Shown piece after piece: positions 1 to 8,166 of a stretch of 64,000 nucleotides of DNA. Under the pieces are notes generated by a model. The model was not told the DNA's origin and did no database searches. It saw nothing but the letters and a program-made list of their open reading frames with translations. How positions within the stretch are numbered: the first letter of the stretch is position 1; each line of letters opens with the position of its first letter. The stretch comes from an uncultured Methanolobus sp. (lineage in GTDB: Archaea > Halobacteriota > Methanosarcinia > Methanosarcinales > Methanosarcinaceae). The DNA lies in contig NZ_OY763421.1 of assembly GCF_963667555.1 (NCBI RefSeq), positions 2,931,562-2,995,561 on the forward strand, in the 5' to 3' direction. The translations under genes were made by a program, and so were the position numbers.

Positions 1-2
1 AG

Positions 3-1007
3 GACAGTGACTCCGATTCAAGCTCCGTAACAACTCTTGAAGTTGAAGTACAGGGCAAGGAATACGCACAGATCGTTACTATCAGTGAATCAAGTATCGA
101 TGTTGCAACCGTGGAACCTCTTGAGTTCGTCATAACCAACACCGGTTCATCTGCACTCAAGAACATGGAGATCTCATGGGACGAAGCTACAGGTGTAATA
201 CTTCCGGTATACTCATCCAACACCAAGTACATAACTTATCTCGATGTGGGCGAATCCGCAACAGTAGTATATTCCGTAATGGCTGATGTGAATGCAGACC
301 CGGGACTTTATCAGCTTGATATTACTCTTGAATTTGAGGACTATAATTCCAATACAACTTATATCAGTACAAAAGCAGGTCTCTTCGTAGGAGGAACCAC
401 TGACTTTGACCTGAGTTACTCAGAAAGTGACGAAGGAGAAGTTTCACTGTCTCTTGCCAATGTAGGTAACAATGAAGCTTACTCTGTGAAGGTATCAATA
501 CCTGAACAGGACAATTTCCAGGCAACAGGAAGTACATCAACAATTGTCGGTAACCTTGAGAAGGGTGACTATACAATCACATCATTCTCAATAACCCAGA
601 CAAGCTCAATGCCTTCTATGGGTGATGATTCTGATAGCACTGCTCAGGCACAACCTTCTGAAATGACAGAAGAGGACATGGAAGCAATGCAGGAAGAAAT
701 GGAAGCTAAAACCGAGCTTCTTGTAACCATTGAATATACCGATTCCGCAGGACAGAGACAAACCGTGGAAAAGGCAGTTCAGATCGAGGAACTGAGCGGC
801 GGCACAATGGCAGCCGGAATGGCTGGCGGACCTGGAGGTCAGAGCTCATCATCATCTAACAGTTACCTGTTGTACGGTGCTGTTGCACTGGTAGTAGTAG
901 TTGTAGGTTACAATTACAGAAAGAAGAAGATGCTCAAAGAGGGAACCTACGTACCACTCAATGTACAGCTCAGAGACCTTAAAAGGAAGATCATGAAGAA
1001 GGATTAA
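3..1007 (+). CDS. COG1361-like surface (S-layer-type) protein, 5' truncated by window edge
   Basis: The reading frame is open from base 3, so the gene starts before the window and about 335 C-terminal residues are visible. The visible part has beta-rich repeats of the CARDB/COG1361 kind (placement of a membrane-facing 'VEPLEFVITNTG' segment, then 'LSLANVGNNEAY'), an acidic Met/Glu-rich stretch near the middle, a Gly/Ser linker and one C-terminal membrane helix rich in Val followed by a basic tail (YRKKK). This topology is outside-facing with a cytoplasmic tail. The stop codon lies 2 bases before the start of the FtsX/MacB-like permease, so the two are translationally linked; the protein is probably the extracellular partner of that ABC system. 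The ATPase gene is expected further upstream. Family assignment is from recall of similar archaeal operons; the substrate is unknown. Confidence 0.75.
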   Translation, partial: DSDSDSSSVTTLEVEVQGKEYAQIVTISESSIDVATVEPLEFVITNTGSSALKNMEISWDEATGVILPVYSSNTKYITYLDVGESATVVYSVMADVNADPGLYQLDITLEFEDYNSNTTYISTKAGLFVGGTTDFDLSYSESDEGEVSLSLANVGNNEAYSVKVSIPEQDNFQATGSTSTIVGNLEKGDYTITSFSITQTSSMPSMGDDSDSTAQAQPSEMTEEDMEAMQEEMEAKTELLVTIEYTDSAGQRQTVEKAVQIEELSGGTMAAGMAGGPGGQSSSSSNSYLLYGAVALVVVVVGYNYRKKKMLKEGTYVPLNVQLRDLKRKIMKKD

Positions 1008-1009
1008 AA

Positions 1010-2269
1010 ATGAGACGAAGCACCTATCTAAAGCTTGCTACGAATATCCTTGTTCACAGTAAGGTCAGAAGCTGGCTCACTATAATAGGTATCGTCATAG
1101 GTGTAGGATCAGTTGTCACCATCATGGCGCTGAGTGATAGTATGGCTGCAGATATGGAAGACAGGTTTGCTGATATGGACCTTACATTGATCCAGATCAG
1201 TCCCGGTTATTCCCATGCATCAATGGGAGGACCGGGAGGAGGAGGTCCACCTGGCATGGGTGGATCTTCAAGTTCTTCCTCTTCAGACGACGATGACCCG
1301 GAGTTGACCAAGAAGGATATACAGGCCTTAAAAGCGGTTGACAACATAGATTACATCTACGGACAGATATCCGGCAGTGATCTGGAAGTTTACTTCATGG
1401 GTCAGACCGCCGATCTTTCGGTGACAGGAGTTGATCCTCAGGTCTGGCAGTATACAGTAACCTATGAGCTGGAATCCGGCAGATTGCTGGATGCCTCTGA
1501 TAATAATGTCGTGGTTATAGGTTATGGTATAGCTCACGATATGTTTGACGATGAAGTAGGCCTGAACCGTGTGCTGACCATCGAAGGCAAATCATACAGG
1601 GTCGTAGGCATACTGGCAGAAGACGAAAGTGACAATGCGATCATCATGCCGATAGATGCAGCAGTTGAGATAATAGAGGATGCAGAAGATGATGTTTACG
1701 ATACTATTGTCGTAAAGGCATCTGACACTGACTATGTTGAAACTGTTGTTGAAGACATCGAAGAACGTCTGATGTTATCAAGAGGCATCATGGACGAAGA
1801 CGACAGGGACTTCTCTGTTTCAGATTCACTTTCACAGGCAGAGTCTGCCAGTGAGATGATGTCATCCATGACAATATTCCTTGGAGCCATAGCAGGAGTT
1901 TCACTTCTGGTAGGTTCAGTGGGTATTGCAAACACGATGCTTACATCAGTAATGGAGAAAACCAAGGAAATAGGTACGATGAAAGCTATCGGTGCCAAGA
2001 ATAAGGATATTATGATGATATTCCTTTTCAATTCGGCACTTGTAGGCTTTGTAGGAGGCGTGCTCGGAATTATACTGAGTCTTATCCTTACATCCCTGTT
2101 ACCGTCTCTTGGAATCACTATGGTGCGTTCTTCCATGGGCATGACCGTTGCTCCGGACCTGATGCTGATGGGTATCTCCATTGCAATAATCATTGGAGTG
2201 CTCTCAGGTGTGATACCTGCATACAATGCTTCTAAGATGAAGCCGGTGGACGCACTGAGATACGAGTAA
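1010..2269 (+). CDS. ABC transporter permease, FtsX/MacB family
   Basis: 419 residues with the MacB/LolC-type layout: an N-terminal membrane helix (about residues 20-42, preceded by basic residues), a long extracellular periplasmic-core-like domain (about 45-285) and three C-terminal helices making the FtsX domain (about 285-415). The segment after the first C-terminal helix has the typical 'MEKTKEIGTMKAIGAKNKDI' coupling-helix signature. The extracellular domain carries a Gly/Ser/Asp low-complexity insertion near residues 65-95. It follows the surface protein by two bases. In this family the permease transmits ATP hydrolysis to an extracellular partner rather than forming a classic channel; export of a lipoprotein, peptide or drug are all possible. 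No ATPase gene is visible, so it must lie upstream if the operon is complete. Confidence 0.88.
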   Translation: MRRSTYLKLATNILVHSKVRSWLTIIGIVIGVGSVVTIMALSDSMAADMEDRFADMDLTLIQISPGYSHASMGGPGGGGPPGMGGSSSSSSSDDDDPELTKKDIQALKAVDNIDYIYGQISGSDLEVYFMGQTADLSVTGVDPQVWQYTVTYELESGRLLDASDNNVVVIGYGIAHDMFDDEVGLNRVLTIEGKSYRVVGILAEDESDNAIIMPIDAAVEIIEDAEDDVYDTIVVKASDTDYVETVVEDIEERLMLSRGIMDEDDRDFSVSDSLSQAESASEMMSSMTIFLGAIAGVSLLVGSVGIANTMLTSVMEKTKEIGTMKAIGAKNKDIMMIFLFNSALVGFVGGVLGIILSLILTSLLPSLGITMVRSSMGMTVAPDLMLMGISIAIIIGVLSGVIPAYNASKMKPVDALRYE

Positions 2270-2339
2270 GTATGGAACGTATAGTTAGTTAAAGCAAAAC
2301 CAGATTTAAGATTCCTCTCCTGAAGGGAATCAAGGTTTT

Positions 2340-2364
2340 CATATGAGGCTTCTTGCTTCATATG
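2340..2364. other. Inverted repeat downstream of permease gene
   Basis: Perfect 7-bp arms CATATGA and TCATATG separated by 11 bases, about 70 bases after the permease stop. It could form an RNA hairpin, but there is no T-run after it, so a terminator role is doubtful. The remaining intergenic bases up to the next gene show nothing else clear. Confidence 0.4.
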
Positions 2365-2455
2365 GTGCCTTTACTATTCAGGAACAAGTGGGGTAAGTAA
2401 GAAAAAATGAACATGATCGAATAGAGTATCGTATGGATAATTAAGGTGAAATGCT

Positions 2456-3562
2456 ATGAAGAAACTGATATTGTCTACTTTTGTGGCACTTGTACTAATG
2501 TTTTCAGCCTACGCGGTGGCTGTTGAAAATGACGATGCGGCTCTCTCCTTTTCTTCTGTTTCCATAGAGGATGGTGTTTCAGGTCGCATGCAGGCTAAAG
2601 CCCAGCAGATATATTCTGCGACCAGCCAGCAATTCTTTAGTTCTCAGATGGATCAGAGATTAGGATTCAGTCAGGGTCAGATGCAGAGTGCTCAGAACAT
2701 GCAGACCCCGCAATCAACCCCAACTCCACAGAACAACATGCAGAATCAAAATCAGAATCCACAGAGTCAGAGTTCACAAACTCTGAATCCTCAGACCATG
2801 AGACAACAGGGTCAGCAGGGAGGAATGAACACTGCACCTTCTAATGTACCTGCCCAGAATGTTCCTATGCAGCAGCCAGTTCCAAGGATGCAGCAGGAAA
2901 TGATGGACAGGGAAGAGCTGATGGATTTCCTGCATGAGAATACATTCTCAGTAACAGATGTCTCGGAATTACAGGAATATGTGACCCCTTATGCAGATGC
3001 GGTTCAGGATTATCTTGATGATGAAGACCTCGATGATGAAGATGAGATATATGAGGCTGCTGTCGAATGGATTTGGGTATCTGATAGTACCTTGAACGGT
3101 CAGCAGGAATTATGGTTAACTCCAACTGAGTTCCTTGAGGAAACCCCGGATTACGATTCAAACCCTGTTCCCGGTGAGATAGTAAGTGACTGTGAAGATC
3201 AGGCCAACACTCTGGCATCTTTGTTTATAGGCTCCGGCGAATATGACGAGAGCGATGTAAGAGTTGCCATAGGTCTTGTGAACTTCGATGGCAGTACCGG
3301 CGGACACGCATGGGTAGAGGTCTACGAGGACGGAGAATGGTTCCCTGTGGATGCTACAGTTGGTCCATACTATGACGACGACGAAGAAGAAGTGACCTAC
3401 CCTGATGACTATGAGGATATAGACTTCGATTACTTCCAGGATGAAGAATACTCTGTCATAGAAATATGGTACTATTACAACAATGAATATTTCATGGACA
3501 TGAGTTCAGGAACAGGAGATGCTCAAGATAACTGGGATGAAACACCATCCAGTTATAACTGA
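2456..3562 (+). CDS. Secreted transglutaminase-like cysteine protease-fold protein with Gln/Asn-rich linker
   Basis: 368 residues. Residues 1-22 form a signal peptide (basic MKK, hydrophobic core, AVA). Residues about 60-145 are Gln/Asn/Met/Pro-rich low complexity. The C-terminal half is a transglutaminase-like domain with a visible Cys-His-Asp triad: Cys246 in 'SDCEDQAN', His284 in 'GGHAWVEV' and Asp299 in 'PVDATVG'. Archaeal members of this superfamily are usually predicted proteases or amidases acting outside the cell; the actual substrate is unknown. The acidic DDD/EEE clusters after the triad may bind cations. A close paralogue lacking the Gln-rich linker lies at 42668-43552 on the other strand. 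The start is supported by 'AAGGTG' seven or so bases upstream of the ATG. Confidence 0.8.
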   Translation: MKKLILSTFVALVLMFSAYAVAVENDDAALSFSSVSIEDGVSGRMQAKAQQIYSATSQQFFSSQMDQRLGFSQGQMQSAQNMQTPQSTPTPQNNMQNQNQNPQSQSSQTLNPQTMRQQGQQGGMNTAPSNVPAQNVPMQQPVPRMQQEMMDREELMDFLHENTFSVTDVSELQEYVTPYADAVQDYLDDEDLDDEDEIYEAAVEWIWVSDSTLNGQQELWLTPTEFLEETPDYDSNPVPGEIVSDCEDQANTLASLFIGSGEYDESDVRVAIGLVNFDGSTGGHAWVEVYEDGEWFPVDATVGPYYDDDEEEVTYPDDYEDIDFDYFQDEEYSVIEIWYYYNNEYFMDMSSGTGDAQDNWDETPSSYN

Positions 3563-3563
3563 G

Positions 3564-3594
3564 CATTTTCTTCTTTTTTTATTTTATTAAATAC
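3564..3594 (+). repeat. T-rich intergenic repeat, copy 1 (terminator-like)
   Basis: A T-rich tract beginning CATTTTCTTCTTTTTTTATT just after the transglutaminase stop is repeated almost base for base at 6851-6881. T-runs like this act as transcription terminators in archaea. The similarity continues weakly into the following leader regions, showing that a whole intergenic-plus-signal-peptide segment was duplicated. Confidence 0.6.
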
Positions 3595-3660
3595 TAATTA
3601 CAGATTTCAAATATGTTTATATAGATGCAACTCTATTTTAGCTTGGGTACAAACGCATGT

Positions 3661-3686
3661 GTGTTAAAGTAAGTATACTTTAGCAC
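3661..3686 (+). promoter_or_regulatory. Stable hairpin just upstream of the protease gene
   Basis: Arms GTGTTAAAGTA (3661-3671) and TACTTTAGCAC (3676-3686) pair over 11 positions with one G-U wobble and a 4-base loop. It ends 14 bases before the ATG at 3701 and about 5 bases before the GGAGTG ribosome site. As DNA it could be an operator; as RNA it could control access to the ribosome site. Which is not decided by sequence. Confidence 0.45.
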
Positions 3687-3729
3687 GTGGAGTGAATAAA
3701 ATGAAAGAATTTTTCAAATATTCCTTAGC

Positions 3730-4797
3730 ATGCTTGTTGTATCAATCATGCTTATAGGCACAGTGGGGGCTGAATCGACAGATTCAACTCAATATGAATT
3801 GTTTGAAGGTGAATACTACTTACCTGATTTTAGTTCCGATTCGTTTGAATCCCTTAAAGAAGATTCAACAGTAATTGAAACATGTGGAACTATACCAGAG
3901 ATATCAGATGACAAAGAAAAGATAGAGTGGTTATGCAATATTGACACTTGTATGCATGATTCTAAAGATGAATTGATGGCATATATGAAAGACAATGGTG
4001 GGCCTGTATCTGGATTTGGAATTCATTATGAAGGTTATATGTTTGTAGATATTGACAAGAATTCAATTAACAAAGTTGACCAAAAGGCCATTGATGAAAT
4101 GTACGGCATAATAGAGGCAAATGCAGAGAAAAGTGGTATGAAATCTGCTCCTGTAGTTTTTAGAGAAGAAACAACATTTGAGCTTCATTCACGCACAGAT
4201 TATTGGGCTAACATGGTTGGCGGTATTAAAATAAACTACGATAATGAATCAGGCACAACGTATAAGTCAACATTAGCATTTGCCGCAGAAGACAGTAGTG
4301 GTACACCTGGATTTGTAATATCAGGACATTCTGCTCTAACTGCAGGAGGAGTTGGTGGAGAGATACGCCAAGGTGGAAGAGTAGTAGGCTATGTAGATTA
4401 TTTGACACTTCACTTTGCAGATGCTGCCTGGGTAGAAGCAAGCAATGTGCTTGATGACATCTATTATGCAGACAATAATGTGCTAAAAGACGTGACTACT
4501 TATGGAGATACAAATGTCGGTGCTAAAGTGTACATGTCAGGAATAACCAGTGAAACAACGAGTGGTTATGTAATAGAGGATTATACTGCTATTAATCAAT
4601 CAGGCACAGGTATCACCTTCTATGATCAATTCACAGCTGACTATGACTCCGAAGGAGGAGACAGTGGTGGTCCTGTGTTTAGGAAGACTGTCGGAGGAGT
4701 GAAGATAGTAGGCATGCACTGGGGCGGTGAAACGAGGTCTGTATTCTCTCCAGTTAGTGGTGTTATCTTAGATTTGGGCGTTACACCATTATATTAA
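3730..4797 (+). CDS. Secreted chymotrypsin-fold serine protease with N-terminal pro-module
   Basis: 355 residues from the ATG at 3730. Numbered from there: short hydrophobic segment 1-15, pro-module about 45-150, then a protease domain about 160-355. The catalytic residues appear to be His200 ('ISGHSAL'), Asp231 ('FADAAW') and Ser312 ('GGDSGGPVF'), the pattern of S1-type, streptogrisin/alpha-lytic-like enzymes. The pro-module ('GTIPEISD', 'NGGPVSGFGI', 'IDEMYGIIEANAEKSG', 'APVVFREE') matches the modules of the next three proteins. A good ribosome site (GGAGTG) precedes an ATG at 3701, but that frame stops after 18 codons; one extra base in the T5 run at 3710-3714 would join it to this frame and restore a full signal peptide. 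The gene therefore looks frameshifted near its start, phase-variable, or affected by a sequencing error. Confidence 0.8.
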   Translation: MLVVSIMLIGTVGAESTDSTQYELFEGEYYLPDFSSDSFESLKEDSTVIETCGTIPEISDDKEKIEWLCNIDTCMHDSKDELMAYMKDNGGPVSGFGIHYEGYMFVDIDKNSINKVDQKAIDEMYGIIEANAEKSGMKSAPVVFREETTFELHSRTDYWANMVGGIKINYDNESGTTYKSTLAFAAEDSSGTPGFVISGHSALTAGGVGGEIRQGGRVVGYVDYLTLHFADAAWVEASNVLDDIYYADNNVLKDVTTYGDTNVGAKVYMSGITSETTSGYVIEDYTAINQSGTGITFYDQFTADYDSEGGDSGGPVFRKTVGGVKIVGMHWGGETRSVFSPVSGVILDLGVTPLY

Positions 4798-4923
4798 ATC
4801 TCGAGTGATGTCAAAAATGTCAAATAGTCTTTATTTGGCATTTTCTTTTTTTTAAGAATAACCAAATACATAACAAACAATATTTATTAAATGTGGTTTT
4901 AAAATACTAACGAAGGTATTTCT

Positions 4924-5961
4924 ATGTTCCTTATATTCTGTAAAACAGCTCGGAAAAAAATGTATAAAAAAACAATTCTCTTGATATTACTAATTAATAT
5001 ATCACTAAATGGATGTGCAAATGCCACATCTAATACATTTGAAGAATACACAGAAGACTCACATTTCATAGCAATCAGAGGTACTTTTGCAGATACAGTT
5101 GACCAGGAATGGAAGAACACAATTGTTGATTGCTGGGCAAGTCTCCACGATTCGTATTCTTATTACAAGTTTGATAGCGCTCTATACTCTTTTGCATCTA
5201 ACAGTGAGTTCATTATAGTTGAATTAAAATCCGAATACAAAGGAGAGATCAACGATTCCAGAATTGATCTGTTGTATCAGAAACTAGAAGCTCATTGTGA
5301 CGAAAATACTGGTTTAAAGGAAGTTCCTGTTGTTTTTATGTGGGCAGAAGATGAAGAAGATATAATATATGAATACGATCCTGATGCATTTGAAAATGCA
5401 AAGAACAGTTCAGGATTTGTAGCTGCCATGGGATACGTCCCTGTATTCGCTAATGAGGCTGAATGGTTGGAATGGTCAGAGAAAGTTCATGAAGCTAGGC
5501 ATATTAAAGAACTTGAACAGTATTTTTCATCTGGCCCTGTGATATCATATGGTTTCAAAAAATACAGTGGATATATAGAAGTTGGAGTGAACATAGATTC
5601 ACCCGAACAAGTTAATGATTCAATACTCAGTGAAATATACCAAATAATTGAGGGTCATTTTGAAGAGGAAGGTATCAGTAACATCCCAGTTGTTTTTGTG
5701 TGGACTGAAATGCCTCATACTGATGAAGCCTTAGAGATTGAAGAACCTGACGCATATGAAGGGAACATCAATGTTGTGGATGATGATGGAAATGTTATAA
5801 CGTACACTAGGGATGAAGCTTATTTTGATGAAGACGGAAATCTAGTAATCATTGATAACAATAACTCACAAAACGGAGATGTGTCTTCACAATCTTCTCC
5901 CGGCTTCACTTCTATCATGTTTGTCATGTGTATTCTTATACTGGCAAGATTTAGAAAATAA
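4924..5961 (+). CDS. PGF-tailed surface protein with two protease-pro-module repeats
   Basis: 345 residues. N-terminal signal peptide (a second ATG at 4960 gives the tidier one, starting MYKKTILL; the ATG at 4924 has an AAGGT ribosome site). Two related modules follow: about 40-150 ('FIAIRGTFADTVDQEW' to 'EVPVVFMWAEDEED') and about 155-270 ('GYVPVF', 'SSGPVISYGF', 'YIEVGVNIDSPEQVNDS', 'IPVVFVW'). The second aligns with the pro-region of the protease just upstream. An acidic linker leads to a C-terminal 'SPGFTS' motif, a hydrophobic helix and a basic end (RFRK), which is the tripartite form of PGF-CTERM signals processed by archaeosortase. Expected location is the outer face of the membrane or S-layer. 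No catalytic protease residues are present. I infer a chaperone or inhibitor role towards the protease; this is not shown. Confidence 0.78.
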   Translation: MFLIFCKTARKKMYKKTILLILLINISLNGCANATSNTFEEYTEDSHFIAIRGTFADTVDQEWKNTIVDCWASLHDSYSYYKFDSALYSFASNSEFIIVELKSEYKGEINDSRIDLLYQKLEAHCDENTGLKEVPVVFMWAEDEEDIIYEYDPDAFENAKNSSGFVAAMGYVPVFANEAEWLEWSEKVHEARHIKELEQYFSSGPVISYGFKKYSGYIEVGVNIDSPEQVNDSILSEIYQIIEGHFEEEGISNIPVVFVWTEMPHTDEALEIEEPDAYEGNINVVDDDGNVITYTRDEAYFDEDGNLVIIDNNNSQNGDVSSQSSPGFTSIMFVMCILILARFRK

Positions 5962-5972
5962 GAGGAAATTGC

Positions 5973-6821
5973 ATGTGCAAATTGCATAAATATGGAATGT
6001 GGATTTTGATATCATTAGCTTTATTGTTAACGTTGGTAGGTTTTGCAAGCGCTGAAACTGAAACATTTGAAGAATACGCCGAAGACTCTCATTTCATAGC
6101 TAGCAGAGGAAGCTTACCTGATACTATTGATCAGGAATGGAAAAATACGATACAAAATTGCTGGTTAAATATCACAAGTCCTTCATACTACAAATTTGAT
6201 GAATCCATAAATAGCATTGGAAACAGGAACGATGTATTAACCGTATACCTTGGTTCTGGTTATGAAGGGCAAATCAATGATTTGCGAATTGATGAAATGT
6301 ATAGTAAAATTGAATCATATTGTGAAGAAAACAGTGGTATAAGTGATGTGCCAGTAGTCTTTTTGTGGGCGGAAGATGAAGACGATTTGACACTTGAGTG
6401 CGATTCGGATGCTTTTGAAAATATAAAAAATGATGTTGATTTTGTGGCAGCCTTTGGAACAGTGCCCTTATTTGAAAATGAAGAAGAATGGAGTAACTGG
6501 TCTGATGCCGTTTTTGAAGCACGGCAAATTGATGAACTTGATCAATATTATACCCATAATGGTGGCCCTATCCTGTCGTATGGTTTCAATAGATATAAAG
6601 GGTATATAAGAATTGGAGTTGACAAAAACGCTCCGGAAAAAGTAACTGATTCTTCTATAAATGAAATATATCAAATTGTAAAAGAACATTTTGAAGAAGA
6701 AGGTGTCAGTGATATTCCAGTAGTCTTTATGTGGTTTGAACCACCCACAGAAGATAGTCCTGGTTTCACTTCAATTATGCTCATTCTCTGGTTGTTGATA
6801 ATATCTCGGTTCACTAAATAA
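5973..6821 (+). CDS. PGF-tailed surface protein with two protease-pro-module repeats (paralogue 2)
   Basis: 282 residues, 11 bases after the previous gene with a GAGGAA ribosome site, so in the same transcription unit. Signal peptide about 1-27 ending ASA. Module 1 about 30-140 ('FIASRGSLPDTIDQEW' to 'DVPVVFLWAEDEDD'), module 2 about 145-255 ('GTVPLFENEEEWSNW', 'NGGPILSYGF', 'YIRIGVDKNAPEKVTDS', 'IPVVFMWFE'). The acidic linker seen in its neighbours is missing, so the 'SPGFTS' tail motif follows the second module almost directly. Two conserved Cys in module 1 ('QNCW' and 'ESYCEENSG') could form a disulfide outside the cell. Function unknown; the repeated pairing with the protease gene is the main clue. 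Confidence 0.78.
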   Translation: MCKLHKYGMWILISLALLLTLVGFASAETETFEEYAEDSHFIASRGSLPDTIDQEWKNTIQNCWLNITSPSYYKFDESINSIGNRNDVLTVYLGSGYEGQINDLRIDEMYSKIESYCEENSGISDVPVVFLWAEDEDDLTLECDSDAFENIKNDVDFVAAFGTVPLFENEEEWSNWSDAVFEARQIDELDQYYTHNGGPILSYGFNRYKGYIRIGVDKNAPEKVTDSSINEIYQIVKEHFEEEGVSDIPVVFMWFEPPTEDSPGFTSIMLILWLLIISRFTK

Positions 6822-6850
6822 TTTTGAAGCATAGTCATTCAGATATACTA

Positions 6851-6881
6851 CATTTTCTTCTTTTTTTATTTTATTAAATAC
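6851..6881 (+). repeat. T-rich intergenic repeat, copy 2 (terminator-like)
   Basis: Near-identical to 3564-3594, again directly after a gene of this cluster and followed by a similar 'TTTCAAATAT' stretch. Together with the leader relic at 6979-7056 it marks a duplicated intergenic block. Confidence 0.6.
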
Positions 6882-6978
6882 AACTTCTAGGTTTCAAATA
6901 TTCTTTTATGTCAGTAAAGATGTTTTATTCAGTGTAAGTTCATATGTTTAGTACCAAAGTGTGTAGAAAACTAGGCAT

Positions 6979-7056
6979 ATGTTTGTAACATTCGTCAGCA
7001 TGTTTGTTGTATCAATCATGCTTGTATTTTTGTGGTGGCATAATGGTTGTAACTAA
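6979..7056 (+). pseudogene. Decayed signal-peptide relic of a protease-type gene
   Basis: A 25-codon frame (MFVTF, then 'VSMFVVSIMLV') closely matches the reading 'LSMLVVSIMLI' at the N-terminus of the protease at 3730, at DNA level as well. Here it runs into a stop inside the start of the next gene. It looks like the leftover 5' end of a second protease-type gene replaced by, or fused upstream of, the PGF-tailed gene at 7043. It could also act as a leader peptide, but I see no evidence for that. Confidence 0.5.
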
Positions 7057-8071
7057 TAAAATGTGGAAACACTTAATGATCCTATTTCTTGTTTCATTGT
7101 TCTCAATAAGTTATTCAAGTGCTACAACTAATGTATTTGAGGAATATGCAGAAGATTCTCACTTTATAGCCAGCAGAGGAAACTTACCTGATACTATCGA
7201 TCAGGAATGGAAAAACTCAATAAGAGACTGCTGGTTAAATATTACAAAAGAAGTTGGTCCATCTTATTCTGAATTTGACAGTTCCATTAATAGTGTTGGA
7301 GGTGGCAATGACATATTAAATGTGTACATCGGTTCTGCTTATGAGGGACAAATCAATGACTCAAGAATTGATGAAATGTACCAGAATATTGAATCTTATT
7401 GTGACGAAAACTGTGGAATAAATGATGTCCCAGTAGTTTTCATGTGGGATGAGGATGAAGAAGACCTTCCATTGCCTGATTATGGTCCCGAGATGTTTGA
7501 AAAAGCCGCAAACAGTTCAGGCTTCGTAGCTGCAAAAGGCACGATGCCTGTAATTACAGATGAGAGTGAGAAAAGAGACTGGATCGATTCACTTACTCAA
7601 TGTGCTCGTAGAAATAAAGAAATAACCAATTATTTTAAATCGTCTGGTGGTCCATTACTCAGTTTCGGAATTTACATTGATGGTTATTTAGAAGTAGGTC
7701 TCAATATTGATACTCCGGAAAAAGTAAATGATTCTGTAATTGATGAAATATACCAGACAATCGATGAAGCAGCTAAAGAGGAAGGAGTAAATGAGGTTCC
7801 TGCTGTGTTTATGTGGGAACATGAAGAAGAACTTGACATAGAAATAGCCGATTCTACTAGTGATAGTGGCCTGATCACTATAAAAGATGAAAATGGAAAT
7901 TATATTGATGTAGACAAAGACGATGTCTATATCGATGAAAATGGAAAATACGTTCTTAAAGATAATTCTACTACAGACAATTCATCGGAGTCAAATACGC
8001 AAACCACGCCGGGTTTTACTTCTATTGTGCTCATTTTCTGTTTGTTGATATTGTGCCGGTTCACTAAATAA
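7043..8071 (+). CDS. PGF-tailed surface protein with two protease-pro-module repeats (paralogue 3)
   Basis: 342 residues from the ATG at 7043, chosen over the upstream start at 7004 because it has a GGTGG ribosome site and gives a normal signal peptide (KMWKHLMILFLVS). Module 1 about 30-145 ('FIASRGNLPDTIDQEW' to 'DVPVVFMWDEDEED'), module 2 about 160-270 ('GTMPVITDESEKRDW', 'SSGGPLLSFGI', 'YLEVGLNIDTPEKVNDS', 'VPAVFMWEHE'). Module 2 is the one most like the protease pro-region, sharing the 'SD/TD-x-EK' start and the 'KSSGGP/KDNGGP' core. An Asp/Asn/Ser-rich linker precedes 'TPGFTS', a hydrophobic helix and RFTK. The linker contains short 'DENGNYIDVDKDD'-like repeats that could bind calcium, an inference. 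Same cluster and presumed role as the two preceding genes. Confidence 0.78.
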   Translation: MVVTNKMWKHLMILFLVSLFSISYSSATTNVFEEYAEDSHFIASRGNLPDTIDQEWKNSIRDCWLNITKEVGPSYSEFDSSINSVGGGNDILNVYIGSAYEGQINDSRIDEMYQNIESYCDENCGINDVPVVFMWDEDEEDLPLPDYGPEMFEKAANSSGFVAAKGTMPVITDESEKRDWIDSLTQCARRNKEITNYFKSSGGPLLSFGIYIDGYLEVGLNIDTPEKVNDSVIDEIYQTIDEAAKEEGVNEVPAVFMWEHEEELDIEIADSTSDSGLITIKDENGNYIDVDKDDVYIDENGKYVLKDNSTTDNSSESNTQTTPGFTSIVLIFCLLILCRFTK

Positions 8072-8090
8072 TTTTGAAGCATAACAATTC

Positions 8091-8125
8091 AGGAGGGACA
8101 ACAATATCATTTCCTCCTTTTTTTA
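8091..8125 (+). terminator. Hairpin plus T-run after the PGF cluster
   Basis: AGGAGG (8091-8096) pairs with CCTCCT (8113-8118), followed by a run of T. It closes the protease/PGF transcription unit before the convergent propeller genes. Confidence 0.6.
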
Positions 8126-8166
8126 TTTTTAGTTCCTTTTTCCAGGTTTAGTACTCAAAAATGGTT

